From a bacterium (GTDB taxonomy: Bacteria; Acidobacteriota; Aminicenantia; Aminicenantales; Aminicenantaceae): a stretch of DNA of 64,000 nucleotides. How positions within the stretch are numbered: position 1 is the first letter of the stretch; each line of letters opens with the position of its first letter. The position numbers and the translations under genes are program-made. Location of the stretch: NCBI GenBank assembly GCA_018335295.1, contig JAGXKI010000001.1, positions 98,428 to 162,427 on the forward strand. Direction: 5' to 3'. Shown in pieces: positions 50,899-59,776 of the stretch. The notes beneath the pieces are model-generated. The model was not told the DNA's origin. It searched no databases and worked only from the letters and a program-made list of their open reading frames with translations.

Positions 50899-52407
50899 AT
50901 GGGTTTTAAAAAAATATTGATTGCCAACCGAGGCGAAATTGCGGTGAGAGTCATTAAAGCCTGCCAGGAAATGGGAATAAATACGGTGGCTGTGTATTCC
51001 GAAATAGACCGGACCGGTCTTCACGTGCAAATGGCTGATGAGGCTGTGTGTATCGGTCCTCCCCCTGCTGGGGAAAGTTATCTTCATATGGATCATATCA
51101 TCCAGGCCGCCCATGATACAGGATCTGAGGCCGTTCACCCTGGGTATGGATTTCTTGCGGAAAATTCCGAGTTTGACCGGCGGTGTGAAGAAGAGAACCT
51201 GGTGTTCATCGGGCCCAATTCCCGGTCCCTCAACCTGGTGGGAGATAAGATTCGCTCCCGTAAGAGTGTGGAGCAGGCCGGACTTCCCATTATCCCCGGG
51301 ATGAAAGGTTCTCATAAGGATGTGGCAAAGTATGAGGAAGAAGCCCAGAGAATCGGTTATCCGGTGATGATCAAAGCCACCGCAGGGGGAGGCGGAAAAG
51401 GGATGAGGATTGTTTATGAAGAGAAAGATTTGAAAGCCTCTCTGGAAGCAGGAATGAGGGAGGCCCGGTCGGCCTTTGGTGATGAATCCGTTTATCTGGA
51501 GAAATACATCGAAGAGCCCCGGCATGTAGAGATTCAGGTCCTGGCGGATAATTACGGGAATGTGGTCCATCTTTTTGAAAGAGAATGTTCCATCCAGCGG
51601 AGACATCAAAAGATTGTGGAGGAGACTCCCTCTCCCGTTATGGACGAAAAACTCAGGAATGAAATGGGGGAAACCGCCAAGAAAATCATTCAGATCACCG
51701 GATACAACAATGCCGGCACTGTGGAATTTTTAGTGGATAAGAATAAAAACTTCTATTTTTTGGAAGTGAATGCCCGGCTTCAAGTGGAGCATCCGGTCAC
51801 CGAACTCACCACAGGGGTGGACCTGGTCCATCAGCAAATTAAAGTGGCCAGTGGAGAAAAACTTTCCCTTAGTCAAGAGAAATTAGAACAGCGGGGACAT
51901 GCCATAGAATGTCGAATCTATGCCGAAGACCCTCTCAAAAATTTCCTTCCTTCCTCAGGTAAAGTGCTTTTCCTCAAAGAGCCCAGAGGACCGGGGGTCC
52001 GTCATGACTGTGGGATTTACGGTGGCTGCGAGGTCCCTATTTTTTACGATCCTATACTGGCGAAGCTCATCGTTTGGGCGGAAGACAGGAATCTGGCCTG
52101 CCAGAGGATGATCAATGCCCTGGAGGATTATGTGATTTTGGGTGTTAAAACCCCCATAGATTTTTTAAAAGATGTGATCTCTCATTCTAAGTTTAAGAAG
52201 GGAAAAACCACCACCGATTTTTTAAAGAGGCATTTTGAAAACTGGGAAGAAAAGAAAAAAACCGAGGATAAACAGAAATTGGCCGCACTGGCTTGCGCTT
52301 TTGACTCCTCCCTTCGAGCCCCGGTGAGGACCGGAGGAGCTTCTTATCAGAAAGAGATCTATTCTCCATGGAAAAGTTTAGGAAAATGGCGTTTGGGAGA
52401 AAAGTGA
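50899..52407 (+). CDS. Biotin carboxylase subunit (MccA/AccC-like)
   Basis: FKKILIANRGEIAVRVIKACQEMGI; KATAGGGGKGMRIV; FLEVNARLQVEHPVTELTTGVDLV. Confidence 0.95.
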   Translation: MGFKKILIANRGEIAVRVIKACQEMGINTVAVYSEIDRTGLHVQMADEAVCIGPPPAGESYLHMDHIIQAAHDTGSEAVHPGYGFLAENSEFDRRCEEENLVFIGPNSRSLNLVGDKIRSRKSVEQAGLPIIPGMKGSHKDVAKYEEEAQRIGYPVMIKATAGGGGKGMRIVYEEKDLKASLEAGMREARSAFGDESVYLEKYIEEPRHVEIQVLADNYGNVVHLFERECSIQRRHQKIVEETPSPVMDEKLRNEMGETAKKIIQITGYNNAGTVEFLVDKNKNFYFLEVNARLQVEHPVTELTTGVDLVHQQIKVASGEKLSLSQEKLEQRGHAIECRIYAEDPLKNFLPSSGKVLFLKEPRGPGVRHDCGIYGGCEVPIFYDPILAKLIVWAEDRNLACQRMINALEDYVILGVKTPIDFLKDVISHSKFKKGKTTTDFLKRHFENWEEKKKTEDKQKLAALACAFDSSLRAPVRTGGASYQKEIYSPWKSLGKWRLGEK

Positions 52408-52408
52408 G

Positions 52409-52912
52409 ATGGAATACGAATTTTTAGTGGATAACTTATTGAATAAAATCGATCTTGAAAAAAGAGAAGATTTTTTCTTGGTTTCGGATGGGGAAAACCA
52501 GTACCAAGCCAATATCGAATACATATGTCCTAATGTGATTTCCGTTTTGGTCAACGGACGTTCCTACTCGGTTTATCTGGCCAGGGAAAAAGAGAAGTGG
52601 TATGTGTTTATCGAAGGACATCAGTTTGTGGTCCAGGAGCCTTCCGAAGAAAAGAGCTTCGCCGGAGAAGAGGAGAAAGCGGGGGAGGAGATGCTTAAAA
52701 TCAAGTCCCCCATGCCAGGGAAAGTGATAAAAATCAACGTTTCCGAAAATCAGGAAATTAGAAAAAATCAAACTCTGGCTGTAGTGGAAGCCATGAAGAT
52801 GGAAAATGAAGTCAAGTCTTCCATCGACGGCTTTGTCAAAAAAATATTTGTTTCAGATGGAGATCCGGTGGACTCAGAGAACCCCATGATTGAACTGGGA
52901 ACCAAAGAATAA
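52409..52912 (+). CDS. Biotin carboxyl carrier protein
   Basis: C-term IKSPMPGKVIKINVSENQEIRKNQTLAVVEAMKMENEVKSSIDG. Confidence 0.94.
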   Translation: MEYEFLVDNLLNKIDLEKREDFFLVSDGENQYQANIEYICPNVISVLVNGRSYSVYLAREKEKWYVFIEGHQFVVQEPSEEKSFAGEEEKAGEEMLKIKSPMPGKVIKINVSENQEIRKNQTLAVVEAMKMENEVKSSIDGFVKKIFVSDGDPVDSENPMIELGTKE

Positions 52913-53459
52913 ATCAGATCTCTTTTTTTTGCACCTTATTTAATCTCTTTGGTATTTGAAATTCTGTTTTTGAATCCTCCTGTCATTCCCGCAAAAGCAC
53001 AATATTCTTGATCTTAGGTATTATCTTTTTGAGATTTGAATTTTGAATTCTTCTGAGCCCGGATTGATACATATGAACGGAATAGATATTTTCTAACCTG
53101 GATTATTCACGAGTCGAGGTGGCTGGGGCTAGGTTGGGACGGCGCGAGGCACAGGGTGCGCAGCTTTGGTCCTCCACCGCAAGTGCCCTGTAATGAAGCA
53201 GATGCGGCCAGATCGGCTCGCCTAAAAGGTAAAAAAGGCCGATTTCTAGATGAAATAGAAAGAAAAAATCCATGAAACTGACTTCCTTTGTGTACGCCTT
53301 TAATAATCCTCTTAACTCATTCATGTTTTTTGTTTTATTATAAGTCACGGCCTTTTTTATGAATAATAGTTCAGGCTAATTAACTCTTCAGGTAATATAA
53401 TAAAAAAAGGAAGGATTTTTCTAGATGCAACGATTCTCTCTCCAACGGAGTTTGCTTAA

Positions 53460-54056
53460 ATGAGGATGGATGATCAGAAGTTGATGGAACAGGTGAAAAA
53501 AGGTGACCACACGGCTTTCGAAAAGATTGTCAGAAGTTACAAGAACAGGATTGTGAATTTTTTGTGGCGGTTGACTCATGATTACCAGAAATCAGTGGAA
53601 CTTGCTCAGGAAACATTCATGAGGGTTTATTTCAAAGCCAATAAGTACAAACCCATTGCTCCTTTGTCTTCATGGATTTATTCCATTGCTTCCAATTTGG
53701 CTAAAACAGAAATGAAGAAGCGGCAGAAACACCCTGTTGTCTCCATAGACGAAATACGCGAAAACACATCCCGGGAAGTGGCTTCGGTAAGCCCTCCTTC
53801 CAATTCTGAGAGAATCAGGAACTTGAGAAAAGCTTTGAATTCTCTTTCCCCCCGATACAGAATCCCGGTCATATTGAAAGATATTGAAGGTTTTTCCCAG
53901 GAAGAAATCGCGAATATTCTCAAAAAGCCGGTGGGGACCGTCAAAGCGAGAGTCAGCCGTGGAAGGAAATGCCTGAGAAAAGAACTCGAAAAATATTCCA
54001 TCCCCAAGGAAAAACCTCAAAATAAGGAGGAAGGAGCCGATGGACGAATTGGATGA
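53460..54056 (+). CDS. ECF RNA polymerase sigma factor
   Basis: YKNRIVNFLWRLTHDYQKSVELAQETFMRVYF; VILKDIEGFSQEEIANILKKPVGTVKARVSRGR. Confidence 0.95.
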   Translation: MRMDDQKLMEQVKKGDHTAFEKIVRSYKNRIVNFLWRLTHDYQKSVELAQETFMRVYFKANKYKPIAPLSSWIYSIASNLAKTEMKKRQKHPVVSIDEIRENTSREVASVSPPSNSERIRNLRKALNSLSPRYRIPVILKDIEGFSQEEIANILKKPVGTVKARVSRGRKCLRKELEKYSIPKEKPQNKEEGADGRIG

Positions 54057-54432
54057 ATTGAAAAAATTGGAAAAGGTCAAAGCTCCTTCAGATTTCGAGC
54101 AGAGAGTTTTCTCTCAGCTTTTTTCAAGAAAAGAAAAAAAGACCAAATTACGGAAATTCCGATTTTCTCTTGCAGGAGTGAGTGGGGCTGCCGCCGTCAT
54201 CGTGTTTATCGTGGGGATTTTTATTCTTCCCACAGGGGAAAAGACGAAAGTTTCGGAAAAACAAGAAGGTTATGTTTCTATTTTAGATAAAAAAGAAGCG
54301 GTTAGAGAGGAAAATTATATACCCATTGTGGAACCCGTGAAGTTTGAAAGGGAAATACAAACTCGACAAAAACATACCGTGTATATACTGGAGCAGGTCT
54401 CTGAATCTACAAAAAGGAAGGTCAAATATTAA
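54040..54432 (+). CDS. Putative single-TM anti-sigma factor
   Basis: 130 aa, overlaps sigma gene by 17 bp, one TM (SGAAAVIVFIVGIFIL), no zinc-finger motif. Confidence 0.65.
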   Translation: MDELDELKKLEKVKAPSDFEQRVFSQLFSRKEKKTKLRKFRFSLAGVSGAAAVIVFIVGIFILPTGEKTKVSEKQEGYVSILDKKEAVREENYIPIVEPVKFEREIQTRQKHTVYILEQVSESTKRKVKY

Positions 54433-54441
54433 GGAGGAAAA

Positions 54442-55956
54442 ATGAATTCACGATTCAAAATTTTATGGGTTTTATCAATTTTTCTGCTGACTTTTTGGAT
54501 ACCCCTTAAGGCAGGACCTGTTCCCGGTTCAAACGGCAAAGACGAGACGGAAGATATCATAAAAAAAGTCTATCCCTCTGTGGTGAAGGTGGAAGCCAAG
54601 AACAAGATGAGAAAAGTGGCCACCGGAGTGGTTATCGACAGAGATGGATATATTGTGACCACCGCTCTTATTTATCCCCACAATGAGGAAGTTTATGTGA
54701 TCACACCTAATGGAAAACGAGTGGAAGCCGAATTTTTAGGGATGGATTCGATGACTCATACCGCTCTTATCCGGGCAAAAAATGTGGATTTGACTCCTAT
54801 TCGAACAGGTAATTCGAAGGGTCTTTCCCCGGGTTCCTGGATCGGAGTGGTCAGTATTTCTCCTGAAAACACCCCTGCGGTGACTCAAGGGATCGTCAGT
54901 TACAAAAGCCCGGATAAACTTCGGCTGAATGTATGGGTGGTGCCTGGAGCCAGCGGAAGTCCTGTGGTGGATAAAAAAGGCCGGATGGTGGGGATGTTGA
55001 GAGGAGCCTATTATGAAAATAAGCCGGTGGTTTTTGAATTAAAGAAAAAGAATGTGGTGGGCTCTGGGTATTTTTACAGCCGGGCCGAGGCCCCTTCTTC
55101 AGGGATGGCTGTAGCCATTCCCATCAATAGGGTTCAGAACGTGGCTGAGGAAATCAAGAAAAAAGGAAAAGTGGAAAGAGGCTGGCTGGGTGTTTTGATT
55201 GCAGAAAATGAAAAGGGTGAAGTTAAGATCCTGGAGGTGGAAAAGAACAGCCCTGCGGATAAGTCAGGCCTTCGGGAAGGAGATATTATTCTTCAATTCG
55301 AGGGAAAAGATATATCCAGCATCCGGATGTTGTCCCGGGAGATCAGAAAGAAAAATCCTGAAGAGAGTGTGAAGGTAAAGATTAAAAGGAATGGAGAAGT
55401 AAAAACGATTACAGTGAAACTAGGAGAGTATACCGAGAAAGAGATGCTCAAAGAATTCGAGTCCAAGTTTCCCCATCTGTTTCCTCCTAAAATCCCTTCA
55501 ACCCCGGAATCTCCTTCAGTCGAGCGTCCTCGTTCCCGGATATTCCGTTTTTTCTGGGATCAGAGAAAATACATCGGAGTTTATTTAAGGGAAATCAACA
55601 GAGAACTCTCCGATTATTTTGGAGTCAAAGAAGGAAAAGGACTCCTGGTTTCCAAAGTGGAAAAGGGGAGTCCTGCTGAGGAAGCAGGGATTGAGGTAGG
55701 AGATGTCCTTATCCGGGTTGAGGGCAAAAGAATCGAGAATAATGAAATGCTGGCTCGATTGATCCAGGGAAAGGAAAAGGGAGAAGTGATTCAAATTGAG
55801 CTCATCCGGAACAAAAACAAAAAGACTGTGAAGGTAAAGATTCAATCGGAGGAAAGAGGAGAGAGGAATTCCTTTTTTAACGATTCCAACTTAGCTGGGG
55901 AAAGTTTCGTTTTCTGGAAATCTCCCTTTTTTTCTCTTTGCTTCAAGGCTTCATAA
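54442..55956 (+). CDS. HtrA-like trypsin-fold protein with two PDZ domains, catalytic triad apparently degenerate
   Basis: ATGVVIDRDGYIVTTALIYPHNEE; GASGSPVVDKKGRMVGM; PDZ repeats RGWLGVLIAE...ADKSGLREGDIILQFEGK and GLLVSKVEKGSPAEEAGIEVGDVLIRVEGK. Confidence 0.9.
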   Translation: MNSRFKILWVLSIFLLTFWIPLKAGPVPGSNGKDETEDIIKKVYPSVVKVEAKNKMRKVATGVVIDRDGYIVTTALIYPHNEEVYVITPNGKRVEAEFLGMDSMTHTALIRAKNVDLTPIRTGNSKGLSPGSWIGVVSISPENTPAVTQGIVSYKSPDKLRLNVWVVPGASGSPVVDKKGRMVGMLRGAYYENKPVVFELKKKNVVGSGYFYSRAEAPSSGMAVAIPINRVQNVAEEIKKKGKVERGWLGVLIAENEKGEVKILEVEKNSPADKSGLREGDIILQFEGKDISSIRMLSREIRKKNPEESVKVKIKRNGEVKTITVKLGEYTEKEMLKEFESKFPHLFPPKIPSTPESPSVERPRSRIFRFFWDQRKYIGVYLREINRELSDYFGVKEGKGLLVSKVEKGSPAEEAGIEVGDVLIRVEGKRIENNEMLARLIQGKEKGEVIQIELIRNKNKKTVKVKIQSEERGERNSFFNDSNLAGESFVFWKSPFFSLCFKAS

Positions 55957-56435
55957 AGGATAATGCCTACTGAAACCGAAAGGTTGAGGCTTTGAACCAT
56001 ACCCTTCATGGGGATTTTAATCAACTCGTCCGAATACTTCAATGCTTCCTCTGAAATCCCTTCCATTTCGTTGCCGAAAACTAGGACCGTGGGCCGGGTG
56101 TAGTCCACTTCTGTATAGGGGAGAGAGGAACTTTCCAGATAGGTGGAGACGATGGCAAAGCCTTCTCTTTTTAACCGGGCCAGGCATTGGGAAGTGGAGT
56201 TATGGTGATTGAATTTGACCCATTTTTCAGCTCCGGTGGAAATACTGTCATTAACGGGAAATGGTTTTTCACGGGCGGAAATGATCTCCATGTACAGAAT
56301 TCCGGCTGCATCACAAGTCCTCACCACTGCACTGGCATTATGAGTGTTTTGAACTTCCTCTAAAGCCACTCTGAGGTCAGGCTGTCTTTGAGAAAGAAGT
56401 TTGGTAACTTTTTCAATCCTTTGTTTAGTAGGCAT
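55842..56435 (-). CDS. trmH: tRNA/rRNA 2'-O-methyltransferase, SpoU/TrmH family
   Basis: LEEVQNTHNASAVVRTCDAAGI; VLVFGNEMEGISEEALKYSDELIKIPMKGMVQSLNLSVSVGIILYEAL. Confidence 0.93.
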   Translation of the reverse strand: MPTKQRIEKVTKLLSQRQPDLRVALEEVQNTHNASAVVRTCDAAGILYMEIISAREKPFPVNDSISTGAEKWVKFNHHNSTSQCLARLKREGFAIVSTYLESSSLPYTEVDYTRPTVLVFGNEMEGISEEALKYSDELIKIPMKGMVQSLNLSVSVGIILYEALKQREKKGDFQKTKLSPAKLESLKKEFLSPLSSD

Positions 56436-56492
56436 AATTTCTATCCCAACCTCCCCTTACAGCTACCTCCTCTTGGGGATAAACCGAGTGGA

Positions 56493-57047
56493 TTAAAGCA
56501 GCATATATTTTCCAAACAGAATAGCCCAGAAAACCAGCATTCCCCAAAGGGCCCGGAATTCTTTGTTTTTTTTATGAACAACCCAGCTGAATTTTTCTCC
56601 CGAATTGGAAGAATTAGGTTTGGGAGAAGGAAAGAAAAGGGGGACTTTTTCCCGGTAATTTTTATATTCCTGGGGAAAAAGATTTTCCATTTTTTCCTTT
56701 TCCTGCTGGATCACTACGGGATAAAACAACCCGAAGTAAATCAAAAATATACCTAGAACCCACCAGGACCATGATCCGAGAGCCAAGCTCAATCCTATGA
56801 TAAAGTTTCCCAGATAGAGGGGATTGCGGGTGTATTTGTAAGGGCCTGAGGTAGCCAGTTTGTGTGCCTTGTGGAGATAACCCGAGGCCCAAGTGCGGAG
56901 TAGAAGACCGCACCCACACAGAAGAAATCCTCCGGCTAGAGAAAAGGGGGTGGGTCTGGACAGTCCCAGTACGGCGAGGGCGACAATGAGTCCGGTCCGG
57001 ACTCTCCACTTGTACAGAAAACGGATGATTTTTTGTTTATTCCTCAT
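56493..57047 (-). CDS. Isoprenylcysteine carboxyl methyltransferase-like membrane protein
   Basis: LATSGPYKYTRNPLYLGNFIIGLSLALGS; IQQEKEKMENLFPQEYKNYREKVPLFFP. Confidence 0.88.
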   Translation of the reverse strand: MRNKQKIIRFLYKWRVRTGLIVALAVLGLSRPTPFSLAGGFLLCGCGLLLRTWASGYLHKAHKLATSGPYKYTRNPLYLGNFIIGLSLALGSWSWWVLGIFLIYFGLFYPVVIQQEKEKMENLFPQEYKNYREKVPLFFPSPKPNSSNSGEKFSWVVHKKNKEFRALWGMLVFWAILFGKYMLL

Positions 57048-58068
57048 TTTCCAGAATCTGATCACACAGAAAAGAGACTTCTTCCGGTTGAATTCTCCTC
57101 AAACATTCCAGATTGGAACAGGATCTTTTGTAGCAGTAGGAACACGGCAGCTCATGAAAGGCCACTTTATCCCAAGGCCGGAAGGGGCCGTTTCTTCGGG
57201 GGTTGGTGGGACCGAAGATTCCCACCACCGGACAGGATAGAGCCGAGGCAGCTTGGAGGGCAAAGGTATCTCCACTGACCAGAAGGGATGATTCCTTGAT
57301 GAGAGCCAGGGTTCCTTTCAGGGTGAGATAGGGAGCCACGGAAATATCTGTTTTCTGGTGGATGTGGTAGGCCAGGGATCGTTCTCTTTCGTCCCCCCAT
57401 AGAATAAGAAAAAAGAGTTGTTTTTTCTTTTTGAGGAGGTGGATGAGCTCAATCCATTTTTCAGGGAACCATCTTTTGGTTTCCCAGGCCGCTCCGATAT
57501 TGAGAAGGATTAGTTTCTGAGAAGGTTCATAACCGATCCTTTTCAGTTTTTCTTTGATTGACTCAGAAAATCTCTCGGGTATTTGGAGAGGAAAATCATA
57601 TTTGGTCTCATGGATGTCCAGAAAAGAGAGAAGCCTCAAATTTTTTTCGATGACATGGATTCCTTCAGGCATGGGGTTCCCTTGAAAATTGTAAAAGAGA
57701 GAAGCAGAAGGTTCCTTTAAATTTTTCCGGTGGAAGCCAACTCTCCGGGAACCTCGGGAGAGGGAGGCCATAAATCCTGATTTCAACAAACCTTGAAAAT
57801 CCAGAACAGTTTGGTCTTTATTCTGGATACTCTCTTTGAGATGAAAAAATTCATTCCAGAATTTTTTAGAAGTCCACGGCCATTTCTTTAAAAGAGAAGG
57901 GATGATTTTATCCAATCCAGGAACCAGATCAAGAATATCCTTTCCCTTTTCCTCGGTCAGCCAGGTTATTTTGGAGTGAGGAAAATTTTTTCTCAGAGAG
58001 GAAAAAGCGGGAAGGGTATGAATGATATCTCCAAGGGAACTCAGTCGAATGATCAAAAACTGATGCAT
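57037..58068 (-). CDS. Glycosyltransferase family 9 (heptosyltransferase)
   Basis: MHQFLIIRLSSLGDIIHTLPAFSSLRKNFPHSKITWLTE; VSGDTFALQAASALSCPVVGIFGPTNPRRNGPF. Confidence 0.93.
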   Translation of the reverse strand: MHQFLIIRLSSLGDIIHTLPAFSSLRKNFPHSKITWLTEEKGKDILDLVPGLDKIIPSLLKKWPWTSKKFWNEFFHLKESIQNKDQTVLDFQGLLKSGFMASLSRGSRRVGFHRKNLKEPSASLFYNFQGNPMPEGIHVIEKNLRLLSFLDIHETKYDFPLQIPERFSESIKEKLKRIGYEPSQKLILLNIGAAWETKRWFPEKWIELIHLLKKKKQLFFLILWGDERERSLAYHIHQKTDISVAPYLTLKGTLALIKESSLLVSGDTFALQAASALSCPVVGIFGPTNPRRNGPFRPWDKVAFHELPCSYCYKRSCSNLECLRRIQPEEVSFLCDQILENEE

Positions 58069-58072
58069 GGTT

Positions 58073-58570
58073 CTAGAGAGAGGAACTCTCCTGAGATTGG
58101 ACTTTAAAGGCAATCTCCTTCATGATTTGGGAGGTGGATTTCACTTTAGGTCCTCCGGTGATGGCAACCTTCCCCCCGTAACTCTGGACGATCTCTTTTT
58201 CGGGCACGGTTTGTTCTGTGTAATCGGAGCCCTTGGCATGGATATGGGGCTTAAGGGTAAGCAGGATAAGGGCGGCCGTAGGCTCTTCAAAGACCACCAC
58301 ATGGTCCACGAAGTGGAATGAAGAGAGAATCTCGGAGCGTTCTTTTTGATGAAGGATGGGACGTCCTTTTCCCTTGATCTTCTTCACAGAAGAATCACTG
58401 TTGAGAGCCACCACCAGCACATCTCCTTTTTTCTTTGCTTCTCTAAGGTACCGGATGTGACCCACATGGATGAGATCAAAGCATCCATTGGTTAACACCA
58501 CTGTCCTTCCTTTTTGTTTGTGTTCCTCGATGAAGCTTTTTAATTGAGAGAGAGAACAGAGTTTATTCAT
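58073..58570 (-). CDS. rfaE2: D-glycero-beta-D-manno-heptose 1-phosphate adenylyltransferase
   Basis: VVLTNGCFDLIHVGHIRYLREAKKKGDVLVVALNSDSSVKKIKGKGRPI. Confidence 0.95.
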   Translation of the reverse strand: MNKLCSLSQLKSFIEEHKQKGRTVVLTNGCFDLIHVGHIRYLREAKKKGDVLVVALNSDSSVKKIKGKGRPILHQKERSEILSSFHFVDHVVVFEEPTAALILLTLKPHIHAKGSDYTEQTVPEKEIVQSYGGKVAITGGPKVKSTSQIMKEIAFKVQSQESSSL

Positions 58571-58573
58571 TTT

Positions 58574-59590
58574 TCAGGTTTTCAAAGAGTCTTTGAGTTC
58601 CAGAAGAGATAAAGTTGCGGGCCCCTTTTTCATAACCACCCGATTGGCACCGACGTTGGAAAGGAGAGAGGCCTCTTTAAAACCGCTTCCACTGGCCAAA
58701 GCCAAAGATAGGATGCTGGCAACGGTGTCTCCGGCTCCGGTGACATCCACTATGTCTTTGGTTCCGTGGATGGGGATTTCAAAAGCCGGCTTTCTTTTTT
58801 CATAAAGGACCATTCCTTTGGATCCTCGAGTTATAAGGACAGCGGTGCCTTCTGTTTTTTTGAGCAGAGTCCTTCCGGCTTTGTTCAGGGTTTTTTCATC
58901 GTCATTCAACTTGATCTGAAGGCAGTTTTCCACTTCCGGCTCATTGGGGGTAGAGATGGTGATTCCTTTGAAATTCAACAACCTGTAACGGGAGTCCAAA
59001 ATGACCGGAATTTGACGGTTCTTGTAAAGGTTTAAGATTCGTTTAAATACATTTTCTTTTACGGTCAAATAGTTGTAGTCGGAAATAAGAAAAGCCCGGA
59101 CATGAGTGCGCAGTTCTTTTAAATAATTCTGCAGTTGTATTTCAATATCCCTGCTGTTTGGGACTCTGGTTTCTTTGTCGATGCGGAGGATTTGTTGTTT
59201 CTGGGCGGTTTGTTCTCCGGCCAGAATCCGGGTCTTAATAGGGGTTCTGTAATTTTTATCCCTGATGATATAGTCTGTGGAAAGCCCATGTTGATGGAGG
59301 ATTTGGAGGATCTTATCGCCGGCATCATCTTGGCCCACTATCCCCACAGGATAAGGTTGGGCTTCTAAAGCTTTTAGGTTAAGGAGAGCGTTGCCGGCCC
59401 CTCCTAATTTGTATTCCCGATTTTTGTAACTTAGAATCAGGACAGGAGCTTCCCTGGAGATACGGCGGGTGTTGCCGTAAATGAATTCGTCCAATATAAA
59501 ATCCCCCCATACAGCCACTTTTTTGCGGCTGAATCTTTCCACCAACTGAATTATTTTTTTTGTTTGTTTTTTCACTGGACTGCAAGCCAA
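58574..59590 (-). CDS. rfaE1: D-glycero-beta-D-manno-heptose-7-phosphate kinase (PfkB family)
   Basis: KVAVWGDFILDEFIYGNTRRISREAPVLIL; DIVDVTGAGDTVASILSLALASG. Confidence 0.95.
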   Translation of the reverse strand: MACSPVKKQTKKIIQLVERFSRKKVAVWGDFILDEFIYGNTRRISREAPVLILSYKNREYKLGGAGNALLNLKALEAQPYPVGIVGQDDAGDKILQILHQHGLSTDYIIRDKNYRTPIKTRILAGEQTAQKQQILRIDKETRVPNSRDIEIQLQNYLKELRTHVRAFLISDYNYLTVKENVFKRILNLYKNRQIPVILDSRYRLLNFKGITISTPNEPEVENCLQIKLNDDEKTLNKAGRTLLKKTEGTAVLITRGSKGMVLYEKRKPAFEIPIHGTKDIVDVTGAGDTVASILSLALASGSGFKEASLLSNVGANRVVMKKGPATLSLLELKDSLKT

Positions 59591-59776
59591 AATTTGTATC
59601 AGAAAAGCCCCAAAAGGTCAAATGGAGTTTGGGGTTCTATCCGACATTCATCTTTGGATAGGGATTGTTTCTACCCTTCCATGTATCCTATTATATTATT
59701 TTAAAACTAAAGAGTAATCCGATAATGAGTGAGGGGATGGGCTTCAAGAATAATCCCAAAGGCATAAAGAATCCTG

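Noticed and set aside
50740-51609. 289-aa - strand ORF
   Set aside because: Antisense shadow of the biotin carboxylase gene
53103-53348. 81-aa - strand ORF
   Set aside because: Lies within the repeat-bounded GC-rich patch and lacks any recognisable protein signature; treated as part of the element
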